DNA of 11,213 nucleotides from Gammaproteobacteria bacterium (lineage in GTDB: Bacteria; Pseudomonadota; Gammaproteobacteria; Tenderiales; Tenderiaceae), in the NCBI GenBank assembly GCA_024276775.1, contig JAJRWO010000181.1, forward strand, positions 1-11,213, read 5' to 3'. The position numbers were made by a program, and so were the translations under genes. Below, in pieces: positions 1 to 6,540 of the stretch. The first letter of the stretch is position 1; the number at the start of each line of letters is the position of its first letter. A model generated the notes under the pieces. That model did no database searches and had not been told where the DNA came from. It saw only the letters and a program-made list of their open reading frames with translations.

Positions 1-327
1 ATCAAAACGGCCCCACTGTTTTGTTTGCAGGCTTGCTTGAATCAACTCGATGGCGTTGCTGGGCAGGCGGGTATCGGCATGTAGAAATAGCAAGGCATCA
101 CCGTTGGCCTGTTGGGCACCGCTGTTCATCTGCCGGGCGCGGCCTTTGTCTGTAGTAATGATCCGGTCTGTCAGCGGTCTGGCCAGTGCGGTGGTTGCAT
201 CATGACTGCCGCCGTCGGCGACGATGATCTCGTGGCCCTGCTGACGTAAGGTTTGCAGTGGTTGTAAGGTAGCGACGATATTGTCTGCTTCATTAAAGGT
301 CGGAACGACGATGGATACGTTGTACAT
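1..327 (-). CDS. Family-2 glycosyltransferase, TIGR04283-like (rSAM/selenodomain-associated), C-terminus cut by window edge
   Basis: The 109 codons visible here start at an ATG at 327 and run off the left edge, so this is the N-terminal part only. The translation opens with MYNVSIVVPTFNEADNI, the first strand of a GT-A fold. DGGS follows at about residues 39-42, and then GRARQMNSGA...GDALLFLHADT at about 63-87, where the HADT Asp is the usual metal/nucleotide-sugar Asp. The GRARQMN plus LLFLHADT combination is characteristic of the glycosyltransferases found beside ArsS-type radical SAM proteins (TIGR04283). The start is 8 bp after the arsS stop, so the two are almost certainly co-transcribed and probably translationally coupled; no strong ribosome binding site is visible. 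The inferred role is adding or trimming a sugar on the arsenosugar-type product. The acceptor is not known from sequence. Confidence 0.88.
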   Translation of the reverse strand, partial: MYNVSIVVPTFNEADNIVATLQPLQTLRQQGHEIIVADGGSHDATTALARPLTDRIITTDKGRARQMNSGAQQANGDALLFLHADTRLPSNAIELIQASLQTKQWGRFD

Positions 328-335
328 GTGAGTGA

Positions 336-1295
336 TTACAGTGCACCGCCGCAACTGCTGCCTTGCCCGGCGGTGCAGCCATAACAATGGTCTTTGACTA
401 CAATGGCCTTGCCGTTGATGTTTTGGTTAAGCAGATCCTTGATATGAGTTTTGGCTTTATCGCCTAAGGGTGCTGGCAGATTCAGCATCTGATTAAAATC
501 ACAATCATAGACAAATCCCTGCCAGTCGATGCTGACCAAGCTGAGACACATGAGATTGTTGAGATTTTGTTGGCTGAAATTGTCACGTAATAGCTGCATG
601 TAGCCATCAAATTCGCCTTTTGAAATCAGCATGCTGCCAAAGCGTTGGATGGGCATATTGGTGAGGGTGTAGAGATGATTGAAAGCGATGCCGTGATCCT
701 GTTGCAAGCGCTCACGATAAGCGTTTTCCAGTTCAACTTGTGACGGTGGTAACGATGGCCCCTGTGGGTTATACATCAGCACCAGGGTCAAACCTGTGCC
801 GTCTTTGCCATAACCAAGCTGGTTAAGCTGTTTCAGGCCTTCGATGCTGGCATCAAACACACCTTTGCCACGCTGTTTGTCGACATTATCTTTGAGATAA
901 CAAGGCAGCGAAGCCACCACCTCAACCTTGTTATCCGCTAGAAATTGGGCCAGTCCTTGTTGCTTCGATTCGAACAAAATCGTGAGATTACAGCGGTCAA
1001 TAACATGCACACCCAGTTTGCGAGCAGCCGTGACCAGATGTTTAAAATTAGGATTCATCTCAGGTGCGCCGCCGGTCAAGTCGAGCCGCTTTACCCCTGA
1101 TGCTTTGAGATAGTCGATGAGTTGTTCAACGGTCTCAGCCGTCATGTTTTCTTTACGTTTGGGGCCAGCATTAACATGACAGTGCAGGCATTGCTGATTG
1201 CAGAGATACCCCAGGTTGACCTGTAGCGTTTCTAATTTGCCTCGTCTGATGGCAGGAAAGTCGGTTTTTTCAAGCAGGGGCAGGGTGGCGTGCAT
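336..1295 (-). CDS. arsS: ArsS-type radical SAM / Cys-rich protein (arsenosugar biosynthesis)
   Basis: This 319-residue protein has the radical SAM 4Fe-4S motif CNQQCLHC at residues 32-39 (CxxxCxxC) and the downstream LDLTGGAPEMN stretch, which fits the SAM-binding GGE-like segment. DRCNLTIL lies near residue 100. The C-terminal tail is Cys-rich: HCYGCTAGQGSSCGGAL. This layout matches the ArsS/rSAM-selenodomain family (TIGR04167). The characterised cyanobacterial member joins a methylated arsenical to a 5'-deoxyadenosyl group on the way to arsenosugars. In some relatives a Cys in the tail is selenocysteine; here it is encoded by an ordinary TGC and the gene ends in TAA. The ATG at 1295 is preceded by AAGGA, which overlaps the stop of the upstream membrane protein gene, so the two are tightly coupled. 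The family call is secure. The arsenic substrate is inferred from characterised homologues. Confidence 0.92.
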   Translation of the reverse strand: MHATLPLLEKTDFPAIRRGKLETLQVNLGYLCNQQCLHCHVNAGPKRKENMTAETVEQLIDYLKASGVKRLDLTGGAPEMNPNFKHLVTAARKLGVHVIDRCNLTILFESKQQGLAQFLADNKVEVVASLPCYLKDNVDKQRGKGVFDASIEGLKQLNQLGYGKDGTGLTLVLMYNPQGPSLPPSQVELENAYRERLQQDHGIAFNHLYTLTNMPIQRFGSMLISKGEFDGYMQLLRDNFSQQNLNNLMCLSLVSIDWQGFVYDCDFNQMLNLPAPLGDKAKTHIKDLLNQNINGKAIVVKDHCYGCTAGQGSSCGGAL

Positions 1296-1305
1296 GGGTT
1301 AATCC

Positions 1306-1995
1306 TTAAACAGTTTTGCGGAATTTTTTCACGATTATCGGTAACAAGGCAAACAGCCCCAGCAGACCCAAGGCCAACAGAATATCAGTCGACACCAGCT
1401 GGTCAAGTGAATCAATACCCGCCAGCGACTGACCTAAATTGGCAAAGACAAAACAACCGGGCAAAATACCGATGGCAGTGCCGATGACATAAGTGCGCAG
1501 TTTGATCGATGTGAATGCGGGGGCCAGGTTGACCAGCCAAAACGGAAACAGTGGCACTAGACGCAAAAACAACAAATAGTTGAAAGCATTATCGCCAAAA
1601 CCATTAATGAGTTTGGCGGCCATTCCCGTGCTTAATTTTTGTCGTGTGGCATCGGCAAACAGGTAACGGGCAGCCAAAAATACCAAGGTTGCGCCCAGTG
1701 TGGCGGCCATAAGAATCATAGCGCTACCAACCCAGCGACCAAATAAAAAGCCTAGCGTTAGCGACAGTAATACCGCCCCTGGAATGCTGAAGGCCGTTGA
1801 AACAGTATAAATAAGAATGCCCAGGAAAACGGAAAAGACATAATTTTTTTCAGTATAGGCAAGCAGACTGTCGCGATTATCTTTGATTGCCGCCAAGCTT
1901 AAATACTGTCCGCCATCCAGGCTAAAAAAGGCGGCCAGTGCACCAATGAACAGGGCTGCAATCGCGACTTTGATCCAGGTTTTTGTTTGTGGCAT
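1306..1995 (-). CDS. TVP38/TMEM64 family (VTT/DedA-like) integral membrane protein
   Basis: From the ATG at 1995 this encodes about 229 residues beginning MPQTKTWIK, a length usual for the family. A first hydrophobic segment (IKVAIAALFIGALAAFF) is followed by Gly-rich membrane re-entrant regions (GAVLLSLTLGFLFGRWVG) and the conserved block FLRLVPLFPFWLVNLAPAF...GTAIGILPG. Further membrane segments end in a basic KKFRKTV tail. These are features of the VTT/TVP38 domain, in the same superfamily as DedA; some relatives act as lipid scramblases or transport-linked proteins, but no substrate can be assigned. The frame stays open upstream to a TTG at 2073, which would add a charged, non-hydrophobic 26-residue extension. 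That TTG has an AGG about 10 nt upstream, while the ATG has only a distant GGGA, so the start is not settled. The gap to arsS is 10 bp. TVP38 proteins often accompany arsS clusters. Confidence 0.85.
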   Translation of the reverse strand: MPQTKTWIKVAIAALFIGALAAFFSLDGGQYLSLAAIKDNRDSLLAYTEKNYVFSVFLGILIYTVSTAFSIPGAVLLSLTLGFLFGRWVGSAMILMAATLGATLVFLAARYLFADATRQKLSTGMAAKLINGFGDNAFNYLLFLRLVPLFPFWLVNLAPAFTSIKLRTYVIGTAIGILPGCFVFANLGQSLAGIDSLDQLVSTDILLALGLLGLFALLPIIVKKFRKTV

Positions 1996-2129
1996 TGAGT
2001 TTTTAGACGTATTTCCCGTTATGTCGTTCTTAATTTTACTTGTTTTTTTCAGTGTGAAGCGTAGTCGCGACAATGATCAAAACCTGATAGGCAATGTATT
2101 GATGAATGATACGTCGCTATGATGAAAAC

Positions 2130-2330
2130 GTACAGCGTGTCGGGTGGTGTGTGTTAGCCCAAAGCTGTAATGTCCCCTTTTGATTTCGGGAGGGGTTGTG
2201 ACAACGGAGAACATCACATTAACCCCACTTGGAAACCCGCACCTGACCACCCATGGCGAACCTCCCCCTCAGGCAGCAGCGCTGGAAACTAACGTGCTAA
2301 GGAGGACATCTTAGTTTTGGGTTGACACGA
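2130..2330 (+). ncRNA. Candidate structured RNA, unknown family
   Basis: No protein gene fits here, but the sequence can form a three-way-junction fold. The closing stem pairs 2136-2141 with 2324-2329, then 2156-2167 with 2312-2323 (12 contiguous pairs including G-U), then 2170-2180 with 2299-2309 (10 pairs and one mismatch). Inside, 2192-2201 pairs with 2214-2226 (GGGGTT-GTGA against TCAC-ATT-AACCCC), leaving a loop that contains ACGGAGA. A weaker hairpin pairs CCTGA 2242-2246 with TCAGG 2269-2273. Four pairs of the closing stem are G-U when read on the plus strand and would be C-A mismatches on the minus strand; only one mismatch behaves the opposite way. This favours plus-strand transcription. 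A TATGAT at 2118-2123 would start RNA near 2130, just before the stem, though no good -35 is seen. It does not match 6S, SRP, RNase P or tmRNA as I know them. The fold was done by eye. Confidence 0.42.
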
Positions 2331-2354
2331 CGGCCAGAATAGTGATTGTAGGCA

Positions 2355-2380
2355 GGGCGGGGCGCTGCATTGCCCGGCCC
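2355..2380. terminator. GC-rich hairpin, possible terminator
   Basis: GGGCGGGGCG (2355-2364) pairs with TGCCCGGCCC (2371-2380), with one G-G mismatch, one G-T wobble and a 6-nt loop. It lies 18 bp past the stop of the DUF2892 gene (minus strand) and about 25 bp past the candidate structured RNA (plus strand), so it could end either transcript. No clean T-run follows on either strand. On the plus side a T/G-rich stretch begins about 5 nt later. This is therefore a weak or atypical terminator. Confidence 0.35.
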
Positions 2381-2398
2381 GGCCATTTGTGTTGTGGT

Positions 2399-2590
2399 TT
2401 AGTCTTGCTTGATTTTGCAGGTACTCATTCCGAACAAGGCGTAAGGTGGACACCAGCCCATCAGACCCGTCAGTAGCGGGACTGCACCCACCGCGCCCCA
2501 CCAGTTGTTGTACATTATCCCTGCACCGATGATAGCGAGTCCGATCATAATTCTGAGGATTTTGTCGATGCCGCCTACGTTGTGTTTCAT
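2399..2590 (-). CDS. DUF2892 (YgaP-type) small inner-membrane protein
   Basis: This is a 63-residue protein with two short hydrophobic segments: ILRIMIGLAIIGAGIMY at about 11-27 and WWGAVGAVPLLTGLMGW at about 30-46. The N-terminal MKHNVGGIDKILR and the C-terminal GWCPPYALFGMSTCK are typical of DUF2892, the domain also found fused to rhodanese in E. coli YgaP. Two Cys residues (47 and 58) sit in the tail. The ATG at 2590 has a GGAG about 8 nt upstream. It lies just downstream of, and in the same direction as, a Crp/Fnr-type regulator gene, and its promoter carries a palindrome suited to that family. The family is often linked to sulfur or redox genes, but its biochemical role is unknown. The assignment is secure; the function is not. 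Confidence 0.9.
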   Translation of the reverse strand: MKHNVGGIDKILRIMIGLAIIGAGIMYNNWWGAVGAVPLLTGLMGWCPPYALFGMSTCKIKQD

Positions 2591-2628
2591 CTCGTTTCTC
2601 CACTGTTGTTTTGACTGTTTACGACTTC

Positions 2629-2657
2629 AATATAAGAGAGTGTGGCAGAGATGTATG
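2629..2657 (-). promoter_or_regulatory. Predicted promoter of the DUF2892 gene
   Basis: On the minus strand TATATT (2634 to 2629) is a good -10 hexamer, 38 nt before the ATG at 2590. The position 17 bp further upstream reads CATACA, which hardly resembles a -35. A good -10 with a poor -35 is what an activator-dependent promoter looks like, and a palindrome overlaps the -35 region. The predicted transcript start is near 2622. Confidence 0.4.
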
Positions 2658-2669
2658 TGACTAAGTCAC
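2657..2669. promoter_or_regulatory. Perfect 13-bp palindrome, candidate Crp/Fnr-family operator
   Basis: GTGACTAAGTCAC is a perfect palindrome about a central base. Its arms contain TGTGA/TCAC, the half-site read by Crp-type recognition helices. Its centre (2663) is about 41 bp upstream of the predicted start of the DUF2892 transcript, the classic class II activator position. It lies 8 bp beyond the stop codon of the regulator gene at 2677-3357. The caveat is spacing: TGTGA and TCAC are separated by 5 bp instead of the canonical 6. Confidence 0.4.
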
Positions 2670-2676
2670 TTAAGGA

Positions 2677-3357
2677 TTAAATTTCTTTGGCAAGGTTTTG
2701 TAGTTGAGCGATGTCTTTAATGGTCAGTTCTCCACGACCCATATTGATCCAGCCATGTTTATCAAAATCTTTCAAGCTGCGACTGACTACTTCGCGTGAG
2801 GTGCCCAGGTCTGCGGCGATTTCATGATGAGTAATATTCAGTATGGAAGTCTTGTTTGTCATGTCTACCAGATAGGCTGCCAGGCGTACTTCCATACGTT
2901 GAAAGGTGACACTTTCAAGCACGGTGATGACTTCGGTTAGACGGCGCGAGATCAGGCCAAAGACAAAATTGCCCCAAGATTGGTGTTGGGTCATCCAGGC
3001 TTTGGCATACTCTGCCGGGATGATGATTGCATCCAACTCGGTTTCGGCTTCTGCGATGGCGGGGAAGGGGGTGGCGCTTATCAGGCACGAGGCGGTGAGT
3101 ACACAGCTGTCTCCACTCTTGATGCGGTAGAGGGTGATCTCTCGTCCCTTGGCGGCGAGTTTGTAGACTCTTACTGAGCCACTGAGCAGTAGTGCCAGTT
3201 GCGAACACTCTGAACCTGTCTCAGCAATGGTATGGCCGGCTGGAATGTGAGCCGGGGTGGCGACATCAAAGAATATTTTTTGGAACTCTGAGCTGGCTTC
3301 GAAAAGAAATGGAAACAGGTCGAGTAGTTGTTGTTTTTGTTCTGGCTGGGTAATCAT
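2677..3357 (-). CDS. Crp/Fnr family transcriptional regulator
   Basis: This 226-residue protein has an N-terminal cyclic-nucleotide-binding-like beta-roll at about 20-125, with HIPAGHTIAETGSECSQLALLLSGSVRVYK as its core. A dimerisation helix follows at about 127-152, then a winged helix-turn-helix at about 174-205 (THHEIAADLGTSREVVSRSL). The recognition helix has Arg188, Glu189 and Arg193, as in Crp, and also Ser192, as in Fnr. The N-terminal Fnr iron-sulfur Cys cluster is absent, and the usual cAMP-contacting pattern is not clear. Instead Cys51, Cys85 and Cys91 (GDSCVLTASC) lie in the sensor domain, so a redox or other small-molecule signal is possible. The stop of rluE is 12 bp upstream of this start, so the two are probably co-transcribed. 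The neighbouring DUF2892 gene is a likely target. The family is certain; the signal is unknown. Confidence 0.92.
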   Translation of the reverse strand: MITQPEQKQQLLDLFPFLFEASSEFQKIFFDVATPAHIPAGHTIAETGSECSQLALLLSGSVRVYKLAAKGREITLYRIKSGDSCVLTASCLISATPFPAIAEAETELDAIIIPAEYAKAWMTQHQSWGNFVFGLISRRLTEVITVLESVTFQRMEVRLAAYLVDMTNKTSILNITHHEIAADLGTSREVVSRSLKDFDKHGWINMGRGELTIKDIAQLQNLAKEI

Positions 3358-3369
3358 GCTGGGCTTCTC

Positions 3370-3999
3370 TTATGTTCGAGTGCGGTGACGTGAACGGCTG
3401 ATTCCCGCGGATTTGTTTCTGCCGCGACGGGGTTTTGCGCCAGCTTGCAATAGTTTCGCTGGACATTCCAGTGCTTTCCACTGGCCCGGTGGCAGATCTT
3501 CTATGGTCCATGGGCCGACGTTGTAGCGAATCAGCCGCAGAGTGGGGTGGCCGACAGCGGCGGTCATGCGTCTGACCTGACGGTTACGACCTTCGCTGAT
3601 GGTGAGTTCAATCCAGTTGGCGGGGATGTCAGCGCGGTAACGAATCGGGGGTGTGCGTGGCCAGACATCCGGCTCGTCGATCAAGTGGGCTTTGGCCGGC
3701 AGGGTGAGTCCATCTTTCAGTTCTACGCCTTTGCATAACCGTTGCAGGGCGTGCTCGTCTGGTATGCCCTCTACCTGTGCCCAATAGGTTTTTGTCATTT
3801 TTCGTTTGGGGTTGGCTATTTCGTGTTGGGTGCGGCCATCGTCTGTCAGCACTAATAACCCTTCGCTGTCACGATCCCAACGTCCGGCAGGATATACCCC
3901 TTTGTGGTCAATATAGTCCGCCAGCGTGGCACGGCCATCGGCGTCGGTGAATTGTGACAGCACATCGTAGGGTTTATTGAAAAGAATTATTTTGGCCAT
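3370..3999 (-). CDS. rluE: 23S rRNA pseudouridine synthase RluE (RsuA/RluB/E/F family)
   Basis: This 209-residue protein isomerises a uridine in 23S rRNA (U2457 in E. coli) to pseudouridine. It starts directly with MAKIILFNKPYDVLSQF, without the N-terminal S4 domain that RsuA, RluB and RluF carry, which points to RluE. The catalytic motif GRWDRDSEGLLVLT at about 39-52 contains the essential Asp42. KTYWAQVEG (about 71) and ISEGRNRQVRRM...VGHP.LRLIR (about 135-158) are the other conserved blocks. The C-terminus is a very basic tail rich in Arg, Lys and Ser. The ATG at 3999 has no visible Shine-Dalgarno sequence. The gene is divergent from isocitrate dehydrogenase, as rluE and icd are in E. coli, which supports the assignment. 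Confidence 0.9.
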   Translation of the reverse strand: MAKIILFNKPYDVLSQFTDADGRATLADYIDHKGVYPAGRWDRDSEGLLVLTDDGRTQHEIANPKRKMTKTYWAQVEGIPDEHALQRLCKGVELKDGLTLPAKAHLIDEPDVWPRTPPIRYRADIPANWIELTISEGRNRQVRRMTAAVGHPTLRLIRYNVGPWTIEDLPPGQWKALECPAKLLQAGAKPRRGRNKSAGISRSRHRTRT

Positions 4000-4143
4000 T
4001 TTTTAATGAGTGTGTACGATTTCAGCCGTCATGTTAGAGCATGTGCTTGATTTATTAAATAGCCATCGATGGTTGGGTTTATTGCCATTGTGCGGCGGTT
4101 GGATTGTCTAAGTGGTTAGAATTTAAGGGGTATCTGAGGTAAA

Positions 4144-4221
4144 ATGTATATCTTTACTAATGTTGAAGATTTAGCCGTTGCCAAATTCACCGATAGTAGG
4201 CGCTTGAGGCGAGGCGAATAA
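4144..4221 (+). CDS. Possible 25-codon upstream ORF before icd
   Basis: An ATG at 4144 with GAGG four bases upstream opens a 25-codon frame (MYIFTNVEDLAVAKF...) that ends in TAA 13 bp before the icd start codon. It could be a leader peptide or coupling ORF. A TAAAAT at 4140-4145, which could be the icd -10, overlaps its start; if that promoter is the real one, this ORF would not be translated. I recognise no family. Low confidence. Confidence 0.2.
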   Translation: MYIFTNVEDLAVAKFTDSRRLRRGE

Positions 4222-4234
4222 CCCAGGAATACAC

Positions 4235-6460
4235 ATGACAGAAAAGGCAATAATCATCTATACCCTGACTGACGAAGCCCCCGCTTTGGCGACTTATTCA
4301 TTTCTTCCCATTGTGAAGGCCTTTGCCAGTGCAGCGGATATTATTGTTGAGACTCGGGATATTTCGTTGTCTGGGCGGATTATGGCTAATTTTCCGGAGT
4401 ATCTGAAAGAAGAACAGCGTATTGATGATGCATTAAGCGAATTGGCTGAACGGGCCAAAACACCTGAGGCAAATATCATTAAGTTGCCAAATATTAGTGC
4501 TTCGGTGCCTCAATTAGTCACCGCCATAGAAGAGTTACAAGGCAAGGGCTACGCGGTGCCCAATTATCCGGCTGAGCCTCAAACCGAGCAGGAAAAGACA
4601 ATCAAGGCGACGTATGCCAAGGTGCTTGGCAGTGCAGTCAATCCAGTGTTGCGTGAAGGTAACTCTGATCGTCGCGCACCAGGGGCGGTTAAAAATTATG
4701 CCAGGAAGCATCCTCACTCAATGGGGGTTTGGTCGGCGGATTCAAAATCCCATGTGGCACATATGTCCGAAGGGGACTTTTACGGTTCTGAAAAATCAGT
4801 GACGATTGCTGATGATGCGGAGTTCAAGATTGAATTTGTTGCCGATGATGGGACTGTCAGTGAGCTGAAGGCAAGCGCACCATTGCTGGCGGGTGAGGTG
4901 ATTGATAGTTCAGTGATGAGTCAAAAGGCTTTGAAGACTTTTTTGGCTGAAGCCATTGTTGATGCCAAAGAACAAGGCGTTTTATTTTCTCTGCATTTGA
5001 AAGCCACGATGATGAAAGTGTCTGACCCTATTATCTTTGGCGCAGCCGTGACCGTTTTTTTCAAAGAGGTATTTGATAAACATGCTGACGCCTTTGCTGA
5101 GCTTGGCGTCAATCCTGATAATGGCTTAGGTGATGTGTATAACAAAATTTCATCTTTACCGGCGGAAAAGCAAGCGGAGATTGAAACGGATATCAATGCG
5201 GTACTGGTTGGCAAAGCAGATATTGCCATGGTGAATTCAGATAAGGGCATCACTAATTTACATGTGCCCAGTGACGTAATTGTTGATGCCTCTATGCCTG
5301 CGATGATTCGTGGCTCAGGTAAAATGTGGAACAAGGAAGGTAAACAACAAGACACGATGGCGGTGATTCCTGATCGCTGTTATGCCAGTGTTTATCAGGA
5401 AACAATTAGCTTTTGCAAAGAACATGGTGCATTTGATCCTACCACGATGGGCACAGTGGCTAATGTTGGCTTGATGGCGCAAAAAGCCGAAGAATACGGC
5501 TCACATGACAAAACCTTTCAGATAAAAGCCAAAGGCACTGTTCGCGTTGTTGATGAAAATGGCGATATTTTGATGCAGCAACCTGTTGCCGAAGGCGATA
5601 TATTCCGTATGTGCCAGGTGAAGGACGCGCCGATTCAGGATTGGGTAAAGCTTGCGGTCAGCCGTGCTCGCGCAAGTAGTACAGTGGCTATTTTCTGGCT
5701 TGATGCGAATCGGGCGCACGATGCTGAAATAATCAAAAAGGTGACTGTCTATCTTGCTGACCACGACACCAATGATCTTGATATTCGTATTATGTCGCCC
5801 ACAGATGCCACCCGTTTTACCTTGGCGCAGATTAAAGATGGTAAAGATGTTATTTCAGTGACAGGAAATGTGTTGCGTGATTATTTGACTGATCTATTCC
5901 CAATTTTAGAGTTAGGTACATCGGCAAAAATGCTTTCGATTGTGCCATTGATGAAAGGGGGTGGTTTGTTTGAAACGGGGGCGGGTGGCTCTGCGCCTAA
6001 ACATGTTCAACAGCTGTTATCAGAAAATCATTTACGTTGGGATTCACTCGGTGAATTTTTAGCCCTGGCGGCATCGTTTGAGTTTGTAGCGATTAACTTC
6101 AAAAATCCTAAAGCTCAAGTGTTGGCAGATACCTTGGATGAAGCCACAGGACGTTTTTTGGATAATAATAAATCACCCTCACGCAAAGCCGGGGAACTAG
6201 ATAATCGCGGCAGTCACTTTTTTCTTGCCATGTATTGGGCGCAAGCCATCGCAGCGCAAACAGCAGATGCTGAGATTCAGGCGCACTTTAAGCCTTTGGC
6301 TGAGTCATTGGCACTGAATGAAGAGAATATTATGGCTGAACTGAATGCTGTGCAAGGGCGGGCTGTGGACTTGGGGGGATACTATTTGCCTGATGCAGAA
6401 ACGGTTGCAAAAGTGATGTGCCCAAGTGTCACTTTGAATGATGCACTTACGGCCGTTTAG
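4235..6460 (+). CDS. icd: Monomeric NADP-dependent isocitrate dehydrogenase
   Basis: This 741-residue protein oxidatively decarboxylates isocitrate to 2-oxoglutarate with reduction of NADP+, a TCA cycle step in the cytoplasm. The length and sequence match the large monomeric type (IDH-II, as in Azotobacter vinelandii), not the dimeric enzyme of about 420 residues. Visible conserved parts are GSAVNPVLREGNSDRR (Ser133, Asn136, Arg140 and Arg146, substrate-binding in the family), SLHLKATMMK with Lys256, VDASMPAMIR with metal-binding Asp351, EEYGSHDKTF with Tyr421, and NVLRDY with Arg548 and Asp549. His590, Arg601 and Arg650 correspond to the NADP-binding residues. All appear intact. The ATG at 4235 has AGGA 6 nt upstream. 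It is divergent from rluE and convergent with cspD, with a strong terminator between, so it is likely monocistronic. Confidence 0.97.
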   Translation: MTEKAIIIYTLTDEAPALATYSFLPIVKAFASAADIIVETRDISLSGRIMANFPEYLKEEQRIDDALSELAERAKTPEANIIKLPNISASVPQLVTAIEELQGKGYAVPNYPAEPQTEQEKTIKATYAKVLGSAVNPVLREGNSDRRAPGAVKNYARKHPHSMGVWSADSKSHVAHMSEGDFYGSEKSVTIADDAEFKIEFVADDGTVSELKASAPLLAGEVIDSSVMSQKALKTFLAEAIVDAKEQGVLFSLHLKATMMKVSDPIIFGAAVTVFFKEVFDKHADAFAELGVNPDNGLGDVYNKISSLPAEKQAEIETDINAVLVGKADIAMVNSDKGITNLHVPSDVIVDASMPAMIRGSGKMWNKEGKQQDTMAVIPDRCYASVYQETISFCKEHGAFDPTTMGTVANVGLMAQKAEEYGSHDKTFQIKAKGTVRVVDENGDILMQQPVAEGDIFRMCQVKDAPIQDWVKLAVSRARASSTVAIFWLDANRAHDAEIIKKVTVYLADHDTNDLDIRIMSPTDATRFTLAQIKDGKDVISVTGNVLRDYLTDLFPILELGTSAKMLSIVPLMKGGGLFETGAGGSAPKHVQQLLSENHLRWDSLGEFLALAASFEFVAINFKNPKAQVLADTLDEATGRFLDNNKSPSRKAGELDNRGSHFFLAMYWAQAIAAQTADAEIQAHFKPLAESLALNEENIMAELNAVQGRAVDLGGYYLPDAETVAKVMCPSVTLNDALTAV

Positions 6461-6540
6461 TGTTTCGTTTGATCGCTGTGGTGATTGAAGTTAGAGGGGG
6501 GCTGTCTGACTGACATTTAAAGTTACTTTTCTGTCATCAT

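Noticed and set aside
336..353. Selenocysteine in the C-terminal tail of ArsS.
   Set aside because: The relevant codon is TGC (Cys) and the gene ends with TAA, so no UGA recoding is needed.
1996..2073. N-terminal extension of the TVP38-type protein from a TTG codon.
   Set aside because: It adds 26 charged residues not expected in the family. The ATG at 1995 gives the usual length, although its ribosome site is weak, so the extension is kept only as an alternative.
2239..2250. The reverse complement contains GGTCAGGT, as in the conserved apical part of bacterial SRP RNA.
   Set aside because: The rest of the invariant SRP motif (GGAAGCAGCC after the tetraloop) is missing and the overall fold is a three-way junction, not a single long hairpin.
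2289..2603. A 104-codon minus-strand frame overlapping the DUF2892 gene.
   Set aside because: It is rich in Arg, Gln and Pro with no recognisable domain, and the DUF2892 frame with its good ribosome site clearly owns this DNA.
4063..4072. CCATCGATGG palindrome in the rluE-icd divergent region.
   Set aside because: Ten bases only, not aligned with a convincing promoter on either side; chance is an adequate explanation.
4921..5355. A 144-codon frame antisense to icd.
   Set aside because: It has no domain or ribosome site and lies wholly within a highly conserved enzyme gene; it is a codon-bias shadow.
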